Shown: positions 33,487 to 45,891 of the stretch, in pieces
How positions within the stretch are numbered: the stretch's first letter is position 1
Layout: each line of letters starts with the position of its first letter
Assembly: GCF_003573695.1 (NCBI RefSeq)
Contig: NC_039359.1
Span: 139,835,939 to 139,899,938, forward strand
Length of the DNA: 64,000 nucleotides
Reading direction: 5' to 3'
DNA from: Papaver somniferum
Taxonomy: Eukaryota > Streptophyta > Magnoliopsida > Ranunculales > Papaveraceae
The notes under the pieces: generated by a model
Databases searched by the model: none
Told to the model about the DNA's origin: nothing
What the model saw: the letters and a program-made list of their open reading frames with translations, nothing else
Position numbers and translations under genes: made by a program

Positions 33487-34981
33487 TGTTGTAGGCACAC
33501 CAAATTAATAAATATATTTCCCACTAATTAACTGGTAATATAGAGGTAGTAAGAGATCGTTACCATAGAGAGCTGTGTAATTGATATGTTATTTGATCAA
33601 CAAGATAAAGTAAATAACAAAGGGGATTTCTTTTAAGATAAATAAAAATACAATAACGAAGAAAATGATGATTAAGAAATTCTTCGCCGTTACCAAGCGT
33701 TAACAGGATTAGAATACTTATGTATTGTTCGTAAGAACCATTCATCACCAACGGTAGAATAACAGCTAGATCAGTGTTAACTCCAAAACTCCTTCTATCA
33801 CTTGATACGAAAGTTCTCGACTACCAGATTCTATCCAACGAACCACCAAGTAGTATATCACTCAAGGTGTAATCCAATCGAACGCCTTAAGCTTTGTGAA
33901 TTTAGGTTGATCCCAGTAGTTAAACTCTTAGATCAAGGTTTACTTGCTGGTGTTGTCTTCACACACGATTGCTCCACAGAATCCCTCTGTAAGGTCTCGC
34001 AATTTCTACTTGTGTAGATAGTTAACCGACGATTACTTATCTCATAACTTCTACTAGTGATAGAACAATCAATAGATCAATCTAGCGTGCACTCCAAATC
34101 AATCTAAGAATCACTCATAAACCCTAGATATGGTAAAGACAAACGATGATGATAAAAACTTTCAATAGATTTGTATTATTAATAAAGTTTCACGCTTAGA
34201 ACATTGAATTCATCTTAATCAACAAAGGATTTAGCTACTCATATTACAAAGAAGATGAATAATGGTGGTTCCTCCTAAAGGGGTAAACCCTAGGTTTTGA
34301 TGTAGAACTTTTGATATGAGATTCAATGATATGTGAAAGGCCTAATACCTATTTTTATAGGTTTACATTGCTTGTCCATCAAGTATTTAGTTCGGTTCAA
34401 GAACCCGACCCGAAAATACGACGTAACGACTCCAAACGTGCCCTTAGGCTTTCCAAGGTATTAATACACTTTTTCCACTTTCTAAGTTCGCAAACCCAGT
34501 CCGCGAACTTCAAATTCCAGCAGAAATTATCGGAATTAAAGTATGAAACCCGTCTGCAAACTTTACTGTCTTCGGTATTCAATAAAAGCTTGTTTTGGCC
34601 ACAACTTCTTCATCCGAACTCGGAATGACCTCATTCTTTTTGAATTATTTTTATCTTTCAATTCAATTCCAGATGATGATGAGAAATCCTTAATTTGAAT
34701 GAGTTAGGATAGGTATTTGGCCCTTCTCTTGATTTTGAGCGTTTTGCTCCTTTTCATCGCTTTTCTTCCACTTCTCTTGGACTTGGCACTTGGATACTTG
34801 GAATACTTCTCTCCTTAGATAATTTCAGCATATTGTACCTCCTTTTTGGATGATTCACCTATTGGAGGAAAATAAGAGAAAACAAGAGTAATAATACGAA
34901 TACATGCAAGAATAATAGCTTAAACAAGTATAGAATGGACACTAAAATCATATGAATTATTCACTTATCACACACGCATCA
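33487..34981. mobile_element. Probable solo LTR inserted between gag and protease of element D
   Basis: The segment is bounded by TGTTGTAGGC and CACACGCATCA, separates two parts of D and has no coding sequence. No clear 5-bp duplication is seen (TGGGT against AGGAT), so ends are tentative and flanking deletion is likely. It contains AGTCCGCGAACT near a CAGCAGAAATT block (34490-34535), a motif pair otherwise seen in the Copia LTRs of the C family. Confidence 0.45.
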
Positions 34982-35430
34982 AGGATTTAGAATTAAAAAG
35001 AGATCTTCTTGGCACGGGAGCATCCTCGAATGTCATTACTCTTAAAACCCTCAGGACAGCCAGGGTTCGACCAGACAAAATCATACGACATCCTACCATG
35101 ATGACGGACTTCGAAGGAAACCAGACCAGCACATACGGGTATGTTAATTTGAATATATCAGTAGGACCTGTCCAATCAAAAGTAAAATTCGAAGTGATAG
35201 AGAAGGAGCCAGATTACCATATGATACTAGATAGACCATGGCTTCATGATAATAAGATCATCCCCTCAACATATCACCAGTGCCTGAAAACCATGCTGAA
35301 TGAAGAAGTTGTTCGCATCCCCACGTCATTGTCTCCATATGCACCTATTTGTAGTGTGGAACTATTCGATCCAAAGAACAATCCAAACGGTTCTTCAAGC
35401 AAGGTATACTGCACTCCGCTCCCAGCATGA
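34982..35430 (+). pseudogene. Element D protease region
   Basis: The frame reads DLLGTGASSNVITLKTLR and then YHMILDRPWLHDNKIIPSTY. Both are positions of the Tat protease: the active-site loop and the C-terminal G-RPW-H block. The catalytic DTG reads GTG here and LGRPW reads LDRPW, so key residues are lost. Confidence 0.75.
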
Positions 35431-35619
35431 ACGTCGATCGAAGGGGAAGATCGGCTCACATCACTGATTGTAAAGACTAAGTCTTGTGGGGCTAACAAGA
35501 CACGTTAACTCTTCTTCATCAAACGAAGGCTCGACTCATCTCCATACTAAGAGGGAACGGACCTTTATGGCGAGTCGATATCAGGAAGGGAAAACTGTAT
35601 ATCGTCGCCGCTGTTAGCA

Positions 35620-37024
35620 ATTAGCATGAGAGACTATTACTCAGGCTTTCCGCCCAATAAAATACAACAACAACGGCAGGCCGCAAGAAAAAATACCAGA
35701 TGCTCCGCGAAAGTTACAGGATGGCACTGACTCCACAACTGATGAACTCGAAGTCAACAACATCGAGGATGAAGAATTTCCAAGACCTATCTCCATCAGT
35801 TCGACTCTATGTACGGACGAACGCACAAAGCTCGTGGATCTTCTCAAAGAGAATCAAGACATATTTGCATGGACATATGAGGAGATGCCCGGCTTAGATG
35901 AAAAATTGGTCACTCATCATTTACATATAATACCTGGATCCAAACCAATCAAACAATCTCCAAGGAAGTTCAGGCACGATGTAGAGGAGCATATCAAGAC
36001 CGAGATTCAAAAGCTGCTGACTGCTGGCTTCATCAAGCCCATTCACTACCCTACCTGTCTAGCCAACGTGGTTCCTGTAAAGAAGAAAAGTGGCCAAATC
36101 AGGTGTTGTATTGATTTCAGAGATCTGAACAAATGTTGCCCAAAGGATGATTCTCCCCTTCCCAACATTGACATGCTAGTAGACGCCACCAACTTACATG
36201 GCATATTCTCTTTCATGGATGGGTACAACGGCTACAATCAGATAAATATGTATGAATACGACGCAACTAAGACAGCCTTTCGAACTCCTCTCGAAAACTT
36301 TTACTATACGGTGATGCCTTTCGGTTTGAAAAATGCTGGTGCTACTTAACAACGCTCCATGACTGCAATTTTTCACGATATGATGCACAAGCAAGTTGAA
36401 GATTATGTAGATGACATAGTGGTCAAGTCGAAGACTCGAGGAGCCCATGCGGACGTCCTAGCCAAGTGTTTGAAAGGTGCCGCGAGTACAAATTGAAGAT
36501 GAACCCTCTGAAGTGCGCTTTCGGGGTCTCTTCCGGCAAATTTTTTGGATTCCAGGTCAAATCTAAAGGAATCAAGGTCGACCCGACCAAAACCCAAGCT
36601 ATTCTCACGGTGCCGCCTCCGTGAACAGTGAAAGAACTCTAGAGCTTCATGGGAAAGGTAAACTATATCCGACGTTTTATACCTGGTTTGGCTCAACTTA
36701 TCGCTTCATTCACCCCCTTAATGAAGAAAGGAGCAAGTTTTATTTGGGGCACAAAGCAACAAGAGGAATTTCGAAAGATTCAACAAATATTATCATCATC
36801 CGTTGTTATGAAATCTCTCATGCAAGGAAGACCGTTATGCTTCTACACTTCCTCTAGTGACGCTGTTGTTGGGGTCCTCCTTTCCCAAGAAGATGATGAG
36901 GGGATTGAACACCTCATATACAACTTCAGCCATACTTTGAGGGATGCTTAACTCAGATACCCCAAAGCAGAGAAAGCATGCATAGCCCTAGTTCACGCTG
37001 TGTAGAAATTCAGAAATTACTTAT
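35620..37024 (+). pseudogene. Element D reverse transcriptase and start of RNase H
   Basis: RT opens with DIFAWTYEEMPGLDEKLVTH, followed by CCIDFRDLNKCCPKDD, FSFMDGYNGYNQINM and VMPFGLKNAGAT. The catalytic YVDD is encoded at 36403-36414. The fingers/palm frame ends in TAA at 36347 in place of a Tyr codon. A frameshift follows YVDDIVVKSK, and further stops occur near 36622, 36640, 36950 and 37000. RNase H is cut after KFRNYL by element C and resumes at 45892. Confidence 0.85.
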
Positions 37025-39397
37025 TGTTAGAGCATAGCTCGGTCGACCTCGCATGCGTTGCTATATCAAGCATGTTTGTCAATGTTAGTGATCAAAACTA
37101 TGAGTCTTGATTTCTAGTCTATTATATCTAATTCTCGGACTAGGATAGAAAAGTGTAGTTGAGATCAAGGACTTCATGGCGATTCATCATACAACGACGA
37201 AGATCTACTCAAGGAACCGTGGAACTTCATCAACAAAAAGGTATGTGGAGACTTGAAATTATCCATCACTCAAAAGTATATCTATTCTATCTCCTACTTA
37301 TTATGAGACAAAAAGTCGTATGCTATATAGACTGGATCATACACATTTGACATTTCGAGCTGAGTATTCACTACTTATGTTTTTCTCGAAATCGTGTGTT
37401 GGTAAAGCGTTTCGCTTTGATCAAGTTTATCTTCACCTAGTGACGAAAGTCATGAAAAGTTTCAATTACTTTGAGAATTGCTCTGACGTGAAACGGTCTG
37501 TGAATAACGGCTATATAAGGTCCTATGAGAATGTCTCAATGATTGGAATGAGAGTTTAGATTACATAACCATGTATTCCTTAATCCGAAGTTTTCGAACT
37601 TTGTTGATTGAGAGAAACCGAAGCGCGAACTTAGTTTGCGAACTCAGTCCACGAACTGACGGAAGTTCTCTTACCGAGAATTTCTGCTAGGATTTTCCAA
37701 AAACTCGTTTGCGTGTTTAGTCCGCGAACTCAGTCGGCGAACCTAGTCCGCGAACTGGCGGAAGTCTCTTTGCCGAGATTTTTTGCTGAGTTTGGAAAAC
37801 TCTGCCGGTTACCTTAAGTCCGCGAAATTGTTTGTGAGCTTAAGTGGTTATGATCTAAAGATGTGCTCTGAACATGAAACTTAAATTACTAAGGAATGAT
37901 TTATGCAAACCGTGGCTATAAAGTTCATGAGGCGATTCAATCGAATCGAATCATCTTTGTTTCAATTGTGTCTTGTGTAGTTACATAAGATCTCATAGCA
38001 ATTGAACAACTCTCTAACTAGTTCATTTGAGTCACTTGAACTAGTTATGGTGAAGAGGAACTAGGTTAATATGAATTGCTCATATGGTTAACCTTTTGGG
38101 TTACTATGTTGAACCAACATACACATACACGTTTGGGCATGGTTTTCACAAACCCAGTAAACGTCTACCCAAATGTGTGTGACAAGCTAAGTTTTCGATC
38201 TAACGGTTGAGAAATATTAGCTTGAATCTAAATCAGGTTTTCATCTAACGGTGAATATGGATTGCTTTGTAACTAAGGCAAAACCGTGATTTGAAGGCTA
38301 TATAAAGGAGACATCTAGCATTGTGCAAAACTAATCCCCACATGTCTGTGTGATACTAATGCGCTCGCTAGAGTCGATTCTCCTTTAACCTTTGGTTTTC
38401 TTCTCTAATACCAGGTTAACGACTTAAAGACTTCATTGGGATTGTGAAGCCAGACCGATACTACTTTTATCGTAGTTGTGTGATCTGATCTTGCATCTTC
38501 TATCGTACGAGTACAATCTTTGATTAGCTTGAAATCGTGAGAGTTCTCCGATAGGCAAGATAAAGAAGTCACAAACATCTTCGTCTCACTGTTTGTGATT
38601 CCTCAACAAACCGCTTGTGTAGTCAAGAAGGATTGTTGAGAGGTGATTGATTAATCTAGGCTGTTCTTCGGGAATATAAGACCGTTAAGACGGAACAAAA
38701 ACCTAGGGTTTTTATGTGGGAGACATATTTATCCTTTGATAGACTTTTCTGTGTGAGACAGATTTTTTTATTATCAAGTCTGCGATTTTGGGTTGCAGCA
38801 ACTCTTAGTTGTGGGTGAGATCAGCTAAGGGAATCAAGTGCACAATATCCTGTTGGGATCAGAGACGTACGAGTACAACTGTACCTTGAATTAGTGGGAG
38901 ACTGATTGGGGTTCAACTATAGTCTAGTCCGAAATTAGCTTGTAGTAGTCTAATGTCTGTAGCGGCTTAATACAGTGTGTATTCAATCTGGACTAGGTCC
39001 CGGGGTTTTTCTGCATTTGCGGTTTCCTCGTTAACAAAACTTCTGGTGTCTGTATTATTTCTTTTCCCCATTATATTTTATATAATTGAAATAATACAGG
39101 TTGTTCGTTAAGATCAACAATTGGAAATCCAACCTTTGGTTGTTGATTGATATTGATTGATCCTTGGATATTGGTCTTTGGTACCGTCCAAGTTATTCCT
39201 TGTATTTGATAAAGACTCGCTATTGTTTTTAGCTTGAGTAAAAATCAAATCAAGAGAGAGATATTAACTCCTTGAGATACTTTAATCTAGATTGAGTCTG
39301 ACTGTCTAGTTGATTCTATAGCAAAGTACTTCGGAGTTAGTCCATACAGATTTTTAAGCGAAATATTGGGTGGTGTTGTTAGACCCCCACTTTTTCA
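37025..39397 (+). repeat. Element C 5' LTR
   Basis: It is 2373 bp, TGTTAGAGCA to ACTTTTTCA. TATATAAAG at 38299-38307 is the likely TATA box. U3 at 37615-37830 contains an array based on AGTCCGCGAACT. It lacks a block of about 45 bp that the 3' LTR has near 45145-45190. Confidence 0.92.
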
Positions 39398-39399
39398 AT

Positions 39400-39412
39400 T
39401 GGTATCAGAGCA
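39400..39412 (+). other. Element C primer-binding site (tRNA-iMet type)
   Basis: TGGTATCAGAGCA lies two bases after the LTR end. It complements the 3' end of initiator tRNA-Met. Confidence 0.9.
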
Positions 39413-39463
39413 GGCAAACACGTTTAATACCTAACAAGTCTGTGTTTGTAGCGATCTGATTCT

Positions 39464-40650
39464 ATGGACGTAGTGTTATCTCTATTAACGTACCACCAGT
39501 CTTCGATGGCTCCAATTACTTATGGCGGAAAATTTCTATGCGAGCTTTTCTTCAATCGCGTGATTTTCAATGATGGGTATATATGGTTAATGGCTATGAT
39601 GCTCCCGTTGTGGAAGTTGGTGATGTAAACGTTCCCAAACCTATTGGTGAATACACCGCTGTTGAGATAACTGTTGAAAAGCAAAATTCCGACGATTTGA
39701 ATGCTATCATACATGCCATTACCCCAAATCTTCAGTATCATGTGACAAACTGCACTAGATCTAAAGATGCTTGGGATATCTTAGAAACCGTATTTGAAGG
39801 CAACTCCAGTGAAAAGGATGCTAGGCTTCAAAACCTTAATTTTGAATGGGAGAACCTTCGTATGGCATATGAATAAACAGTTGATGAGTTTAATCACAAA
39901 GTCTCTGAAATTGTTAATGCATCCTTTGCATTGGGTAAGACTATTCCTGAAAAGGACATTGTGATGAAAATTCTCAGATCGTTGCCATCTAGATACGAGT
40001 CTAAGAAGCATGCCATCGTTGAGGGGAATAAACTCGATAATCTTTCCAGAAACACCTTGGTTGGAAAGATTAAGATCTTTGACCATGAACATACATCCAA
40101 AGTCGGTAAGGATGTTGCCTTTAAAGAACAAAAGAACACTAAATTACTTTTCAGAGGTAAGAGTGTTCATGTCTCTGAGGATGATCAGTCTGAGGATGAT
40201 TTTTCGGATGAAGATCTTGACAAATCAGTCTCCTTGATCACAAGACAGTTTAGGGATCCTCTGTTGAAGAGAAGTAAACAACTTTTCAAGAGACAAACCT
40301 AAGTCATCAGACAAACCTCACGGTCGCGTACCTCCTAAAAATAGGGATGCTGACGAGGCTGATGATGAGGACATTCCTCAGTGCTTTAAGTGTAAGGGTT
40401 TTGGCCTTTTTGCTAACGAATGCCCAAATCGTAGAAAATACACTGGGAACAAAGGTCTAGCTGTAACACTTGATGAAATTTCTGAAACCTATGATTCCGA
40501 TGAAGATAGGAAATCAAGTGTATGGATTCTTTGTGAAAACATCGATTTTGATACTTGTAGCAATACATATATATCAACCTCAATGGGTTCGGAGAAGAGG
40601 GAAACCCAATCAAGCTGGAAGATTCACTGAATCCGATAACTGGAAACCCT
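39464..40650 (+). pseudogene. Element C gag (UBN2-type) with zinc knuckle
   Basis: The Copia gag pattern VPPVFDGSNYLWRKISMRAF is followed by AKDAWDILETVFEG-like TRSKDAWDILETVFEG, then LRSLPSRYESKKHAIVEG. After a frameshift near 40290 comes the nucleocapsid CFKCKGFGLFANEC, in which the CCHC histidine is replaced by Leu. Stops interrupt at about 39571 (TGA) and 39874 (TAA). The ATG at 39464 is one base out of frame with the domain. The protein would build the retrotransposon particle; this copy cannot. Confidence 0.8.
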
Positions 40651-41339
40651 ATCAGTGATGTTTCAGGATCAACTGTATGTCTAGCTGCTTGCACATCTCA
40701 GATTCCTGAATACTATCCAAGATTGACGTGCTCGTTTTGTTCGATGAAGGTACACTAACTATCAAGGTGTTACAAATACAAGCACCAAATAAGGCACGCC
40801 AGCAAACTTCAATGAAGAGCAGATCGATTAGCAAGGAAGCTGAAACTTGCTCAGAAGACCGCCGAGGTATGTAGGATCTTATCTTCATCTAAGAAGTTGG
40901 TTTCCAAGGATAGAATAAGACATTTGAAAAGAAAATATGGTCAAATCGTTTTGATATACAGAGATCAGAGGATTCCTCCCATGAGGAAAACGATGGAAAA
41001 ATCGTTGTTCATCGCAGCACAACTTAATTGTGTTGTTGGGAAAATCTTGTCTCATGTGCCTGTTCGAAAAGAGACAAGATTGAGTGCTGATCCAGTCTTC
41101 AGAAAAGTTTTCCTTCTTTTCTTATACTTGTTATTTTTTTGTCTATCAAATAAAAGAAAGGGTTATTATCTACAATTCTACTCTTTATAGGGTTTTTAGA
41201 GTTGGGCGTATACGAACCTGTTAATAGGTTTCGAACCCTACATTCCTTTTTTCCTTTTGACATCCTTTATAAGACTGCTTGTTGAGTTAAGAGATTCCAT
41301 CACACAAATCCAGTTGTTCATAACTGTTCTCAAAGCACT

Positions 41340-41681
41340 ATGTCGTCAGATAGAAAGGATGTCAACATGATTGTTAAGTCTTCAATCAAGGAAAAAGAGA
41401 AATCTCCTGTTTCTAAGTCCCTGAAAAGAAAAAAAAGGAATACAAGAAAACCGAGGGTTGTTCCTTCTAACTCTCAGAAGTTTTCCGATGTTCTGGATGA
41501 GTTAAAGGAAATAAGAAGAGAGATTTATGAAATAAAGACGTCCGTGTCCAAATCTTTGGAAATTCAGAGGACCCTAATTCGACCTCTTCAGCCAAGACAG
41601 TTCGTGGGTATTGACACTTATCTCCCTGAACCTTATGTCTCGATGGTTGTCGATAACAAGGAGTTCATGAATGATAAATAA
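41340..41681 (+). CDS. Element C 3' accessory ORF, basic coiled-coil protein
   Basis: An intact 113-codon frame in sense orientation between gag and the 3' LTR. The N-terminus is Lys/Ser-rich with KSLKRKKRNTRKPR, a likely nuclear localisation signal. The middle (SDVLDELKEIRREIYEIKTS) is a good amphipathic helix or coiled coil. There is no membrane span, so it does not look like an envelope-like protein. I do not recognise a family. It is the only undamaged ORF left in C. Confidence 0.55.
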   Translation: MSSDRKDVNMIVKSSIKEKEKSPVSKSLKRKKRNTRKPRVVPSNSQKFSDVLDELKEIRREIYEIKTSVSKSLEIQRTLIRPLQPRQFVGIDTYLPEPYVSMVVDNKEFMNDK

Positions 41682-43468
41682 TTTCTCAAAGGAATTGTTG
41701 CCTAGTATGTCTTATTTTTGGATTAGTTGGAAGAATAACTAGTGCTTTGAATAGCGAAGATTGTGACTACACATAGCTATTTTTGTTTTCATCTTCTTAT
41801 GTTATTTTTTAGGTTTTTAAATTCTAAAAATATTTGGAGGATGATATTATTGCAGTATTAATCTGTTTTGAAGTATTGCAATATTTTTATGGGATATGTA
41901 TTGTTTGTGTCCGTGAACTTTAAGGTCCCATATTGTGTCAAAAGTAAAGGCGTTCATAAATTGATATTCGTATTGATGAAAGGACGAATGGACTTTTGAC
42001 AATTACAAAAGTTATGCCTATGCAGTCATTTATTTGATGGAAAATAGGATGAAATCTTTTGTTTGACAAGGATAAAGTCTATTATGTCGTTATGCAAATA
42101 GTGATGGAAAATAGAATAGATCCGTGTATGTTATCCACGGTATTGATCTTCATTGATCCATTTTGTTATGTTTTACCGTGAAGGCTCCATTGTGTATCTT
42201 ATGTTGAGCACCTTACAACTATGTCGATTAATATTGGCCTTATTGGTTGTTCCATGAGATGCTATATGTTGAGCATTCTTGAACTAAATTAATCATCTTG
42301 ATTGGTTATTTAGTTATTTGCTCCGAAAGTCTTCTTTTGTCGAGCAAAATCTTTTGACAATTAAATTGATTGCTTCGGTGATTAGTTTGGTTGTGTATTC
42401 CAATTAGATTAATTGTAGGTTCTCTTGTAATTATCTAGTTGAGTTTTTCATATATTCCACAAGTTTTTGTGTTGTGTATATGAACGACTATACTAATCAT
42501 GCTTTATTGGTTGATGTAGTCGTATATTCCGTGAGGTTTTCCTTATGTTGAGTATTTGAACGATTAAGGTAGTCATCTTCGTGTGGTTATCTTAGTCGTA
42601 GCTCCGTGAGTTTTCTTATGTTAAGAACAATCAATTAAATTGATCACTTTTGTGGTTTGATTTAGTTGCGTATTCCGATTAATATTATCATGGGTTTACT
42701 TGTGATTAATTTGGTTGAGTTTTGGATATAAAAAATCATTTCCATGGTTTTTGGTGTCCAATTAAAAAAATCCTTCTTTTCTTTCGAAATTAAGGTCGCT
42801 CTTGTTGTTCTTTCGGGAATGACATCAAATGGGGGAGAGTTCTTTTGAACTTGTGCTTAATGGTAATATCTTGTGGGGTGTGCGGCTGTGGAATTTTATA
42901 GGGATTATCTTGTATCTTAAAACTCCTTGATGAATGCATTTATCTTCGGCTTTATCATTGCATCTAAATTAAGTTGGTATGTATTTTTTCTTTTAGTCTA
43001 TGAAATGTCTCTTGTGGAAATTTCATTATGATCCCGTTCTTTTACCTTTGCCAATTTTATTGAAAAAAAGGAGGAGAGATAATGTAGTTCACACTACAAA
43101 TACATATGGTTTTCGGATCATTGTGTAAGGGGGAGTGGTTTCCATGATCGAGATGGAGTATTGACTAAGGGGGAGTGATACATATCACCATAGTATTGTT
43201 GATAAAGTCGTGATGCAGTTGGACTTTCATGTTACATAATGATACTATGACACTGTATAATAATGATCGAGAATCTCGATTTCTCTCATTGTTATAGCTA
43301 CGGATCTTCAACAACGGTGGTGCTAAACTTACAACCTTTGGGATCATTGGAGTACTTGTAAGGACGAAGATTTCAAGGAACGTTGAAGATTAGACTATGG
43401 AATAGGAGCCACTAAAGTTTATCTTTTTTTGTATTCCATATGTATTAATAGTTTTTTTACTAAAATTG
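41682..43468 (+). other. Element C 3' non-coding region with degenerate repeats
   Basis: No gene is supported. From about 42180 to 42740 blocks with ATTCCGTGAGG, TTATGTTGAG and GAACGATTA recur about every 90-110 bp, a strongly diverged tandem array. The polypurine tract follows at 43471-43482. Confidence 0.6.
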
Positions 43469-43482
43469 ACAAAGGGGGAGAT
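43469..43482 (+). other. Element C polypurine tract
   Basis: ACAAAGGGGGAGAT directly precedes the 3' LTR TGTTAGAGC, the typical arrangement in Copia elements. Confidence 0.85.
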
Positions 43483-45891
43483 TGTTAGAGCATAGATCGG
43501 TCGACCTTGCATGCGTTGTTATATCAAGCATGTTTGTCAATGTTATTGATCAAAACTATGAGTCTTGATTTCTAGTCTATTATAGCTAAGTCTCGGACTA
43601 GGGTAGAAAAGTTTAGTTGAGCTCAAGGACTTCATGGCGATTCATCATACACCGACGAAGATCTACTCAAGGAACCGTGGAACTTCATCAACAAAAAGGT
43701 ATGTGGAGACTTGAACTTATCTATCACTCAAAAGTCTATTTATTATATCTCCTACTTCTTATGAGACAAAAAGTCGTATACTTTCGTGCTGGATCATACA
43801 CATTTGACATTTCGAGCTGAGTATTCACTACTTATGTTTTTCTCAAAATAGTGTGTTGGTAAAGCGTTTCGCTTTGATCAAGTTTATCTTCACCTAGTGA
43901 CGAAAGTCATGAAAGTTTCAATTACTTTGAGAATTGCTCTGACGTGAAACGGTCTGTGAATAACGGCTATATAACGTCCTCTGAGAATGTCTCAATGATT
44001 TAAATGAGAGTTTAGATTACATAACCATGTATTCCTTAATCCGAAGTTTTCGAACTTTGTTGATTGAGAGAAACCGGAGGAATTGGCTTTGCCAAGTCCG
44101 CGAATTCAGTTTGCGAACTCAGTCCGCGAACTGACGGAAGTTCTCTTGCCGAGAATTCTGCTGGGATTTTCCAAAAACTCATTTGCGTGTTTAGTCTGCG
44201 AACTCAGTCCGCGAACTGGCAGAAGTCTCTTTGCCGAGATTTTCTGCTGAGTTTGGAAAACTCTGCCGGTTACCTTAAGTCTGCGAACTTATTTGTGAGC
44301 TTAAGTGGTTATGATCTAAAGATGTGCTCTGAACATGAAACTTAAATTACTAAGGAATGCTTTATGCAAACCGTGGCTATAAATTTCATGAGACGATTCA
44401 ATCGAATCGAATCATCTTTGTTTCAATTGTGTCTTGTGTAGTTACATAAGATCTCATAGCAATGTAACAACTCTCTAACTAGTTCATTTGAGTCAATTGA
44501 ACTAGTTATGGTGAAGAAGAACTAGGTTAATATGAATTGCTCATATGGTTAACCTTTTGGGTTACTATGTTGAACTAACATACACGTACACGTTTGGGCA
44601 TAGTTTTCACAAACCCAGTAAACGTCTACCCAAGTGTGTGTGACAAGCTAAGTTTTCGATCTAAGGGTTGAGAAATATTATCTTGAATCTAAATCAAGTT
44701 TTCATCTAACGGTGAATATGGATTGCTTTGTAACTAAGGCAAAACCCTGATTTGAAGGCTATATAAAGGAGACATCTAGCATTGTGCAAAACTAATCCCC
44801 ACACGTCTGTGTGATACTAGTGCGCTCGCTAGATTCGATTCTCCTTTAACCTTTGGTTTTCTTCTCTAAAACCAGGTTAACGACTTAAAGAATTCATTGG
44901 GATTGTGATGCCAGACCGATACTACTTTTATCGTAGTTGTGTGATCTGATCTTGCATCTTCTATCGTACGAGTAAAATATTTGATTGGCTTGAGATCGTG
45001 AGAGTTCTCCGATAGGAAAGATAAAGAAGTCACAAATATCTCCGTCTCACTGTTTGTGATTCCTCGACAAACCGCTTGTGTAGTCAAGAAGGATTGTTGA
45101 AAGGTGATTGATTAATCTAGGCTGTTCTTCGGGAATATAAGACCGGATTATCAATTAGTTCATGTTCACCTTGATTTTATATCTTAAGACGGAACAAAAA
45201 CCTAGGGTTTTTCTGTGGGAGACAGATTTATCCTTTGATAGACTTTTCTGTGTGAGACAGATTTGTTTATCATCAAGTCTACGATTTTGGGTTGCAGAAA
45301 CTCTTAGTTGTGGGTGAGATCAGCTAAGGGAATCAAGTGCGCAGTATCCTGCTAGGATCAGAGGCGTAGGAGTACAACTGTACCTTGAATTAGTGGGAGA
45401 CTGATTGGGGTTCAACTATAGTCCAGTCCAAAGTTAGCTTGTAGTAGGCTAGTGTCTGTAGCGGCTTAATACAATGTGTATTCAATCTGGACTAGGTCCC
45501 GGGGGTTTTCTGCATTTGCGGTTTCCTCGTTAACAAAACTTCTGGTGTCTGTGTTATTTCTTTTCCGCATTATATTTTATATAATTGAAATAATACAGGT
45601 TGTGCGTTAAGATCATCAATTGGAAATCCAACCTTTGGTTGATTGATTGATATTGATTGATCCTTGGATATTGGTCTTTGGTACCGTCCAAGTTATTCCT
45701 TGTATTTGATAAATACTCGCTATTGTTTTTAGCTTGAGTAAAAATCAAATCAAGAGAGAGATATTAACTCCTTGAGATACTTTAATCTAGATTTAGTCTG
45801 TCTGTCTAGTTGATTCTCTAGCAAAGTATTTTAGTCCATATAGATTGCTAAGCGAAATATTGGGTGGTATTGTTAGACCCCCGTTTTTTCG
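43483..45891 (+). repeat. Element C 3' LTR
   Basis: It is 2409 bp and closely matches the 5' LTR. Its last bases are CG instead of CA. A TATATAAAG box lies at 44760-44768. CTTAC (45892-45896) follows as the target duplication. Confidence 0.92.

Larger units (their letters stand above)
37025..45891 (+). mobile_element. Element C: Copia-type retrotransposon with 2.4-kb LTRs, pol deleted
   Basis: LTRs at 37025-39397 and 43483-45891 flank a 4.1-kb interior. The PBS is TGGTATCAGAGCA, complementary to initiator tRNA-Met as usual in Copia, and the polypurine tract AAAGGGGGAGA lies before the 3' LTR. The target duplication is CTTAT/CTTAC, one base diverged; removing the element restores the RNase H frame of D. 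Gag and a small 3' ORF remain; protease, integrase and RT are absent. Long LTRs and a 3' ORF recall the Sirevirus (SIRE/Maximus) group, but this is inference. Confidence 0.9.

Noticed and set aside
39400..39412. TGGTATCAGAGCA read as a possible tRNA gene end (also at 60226)
   Set aside because: There is no cloverleaf upstream; the position two bases after LTR ends makes it a primer-binding site.
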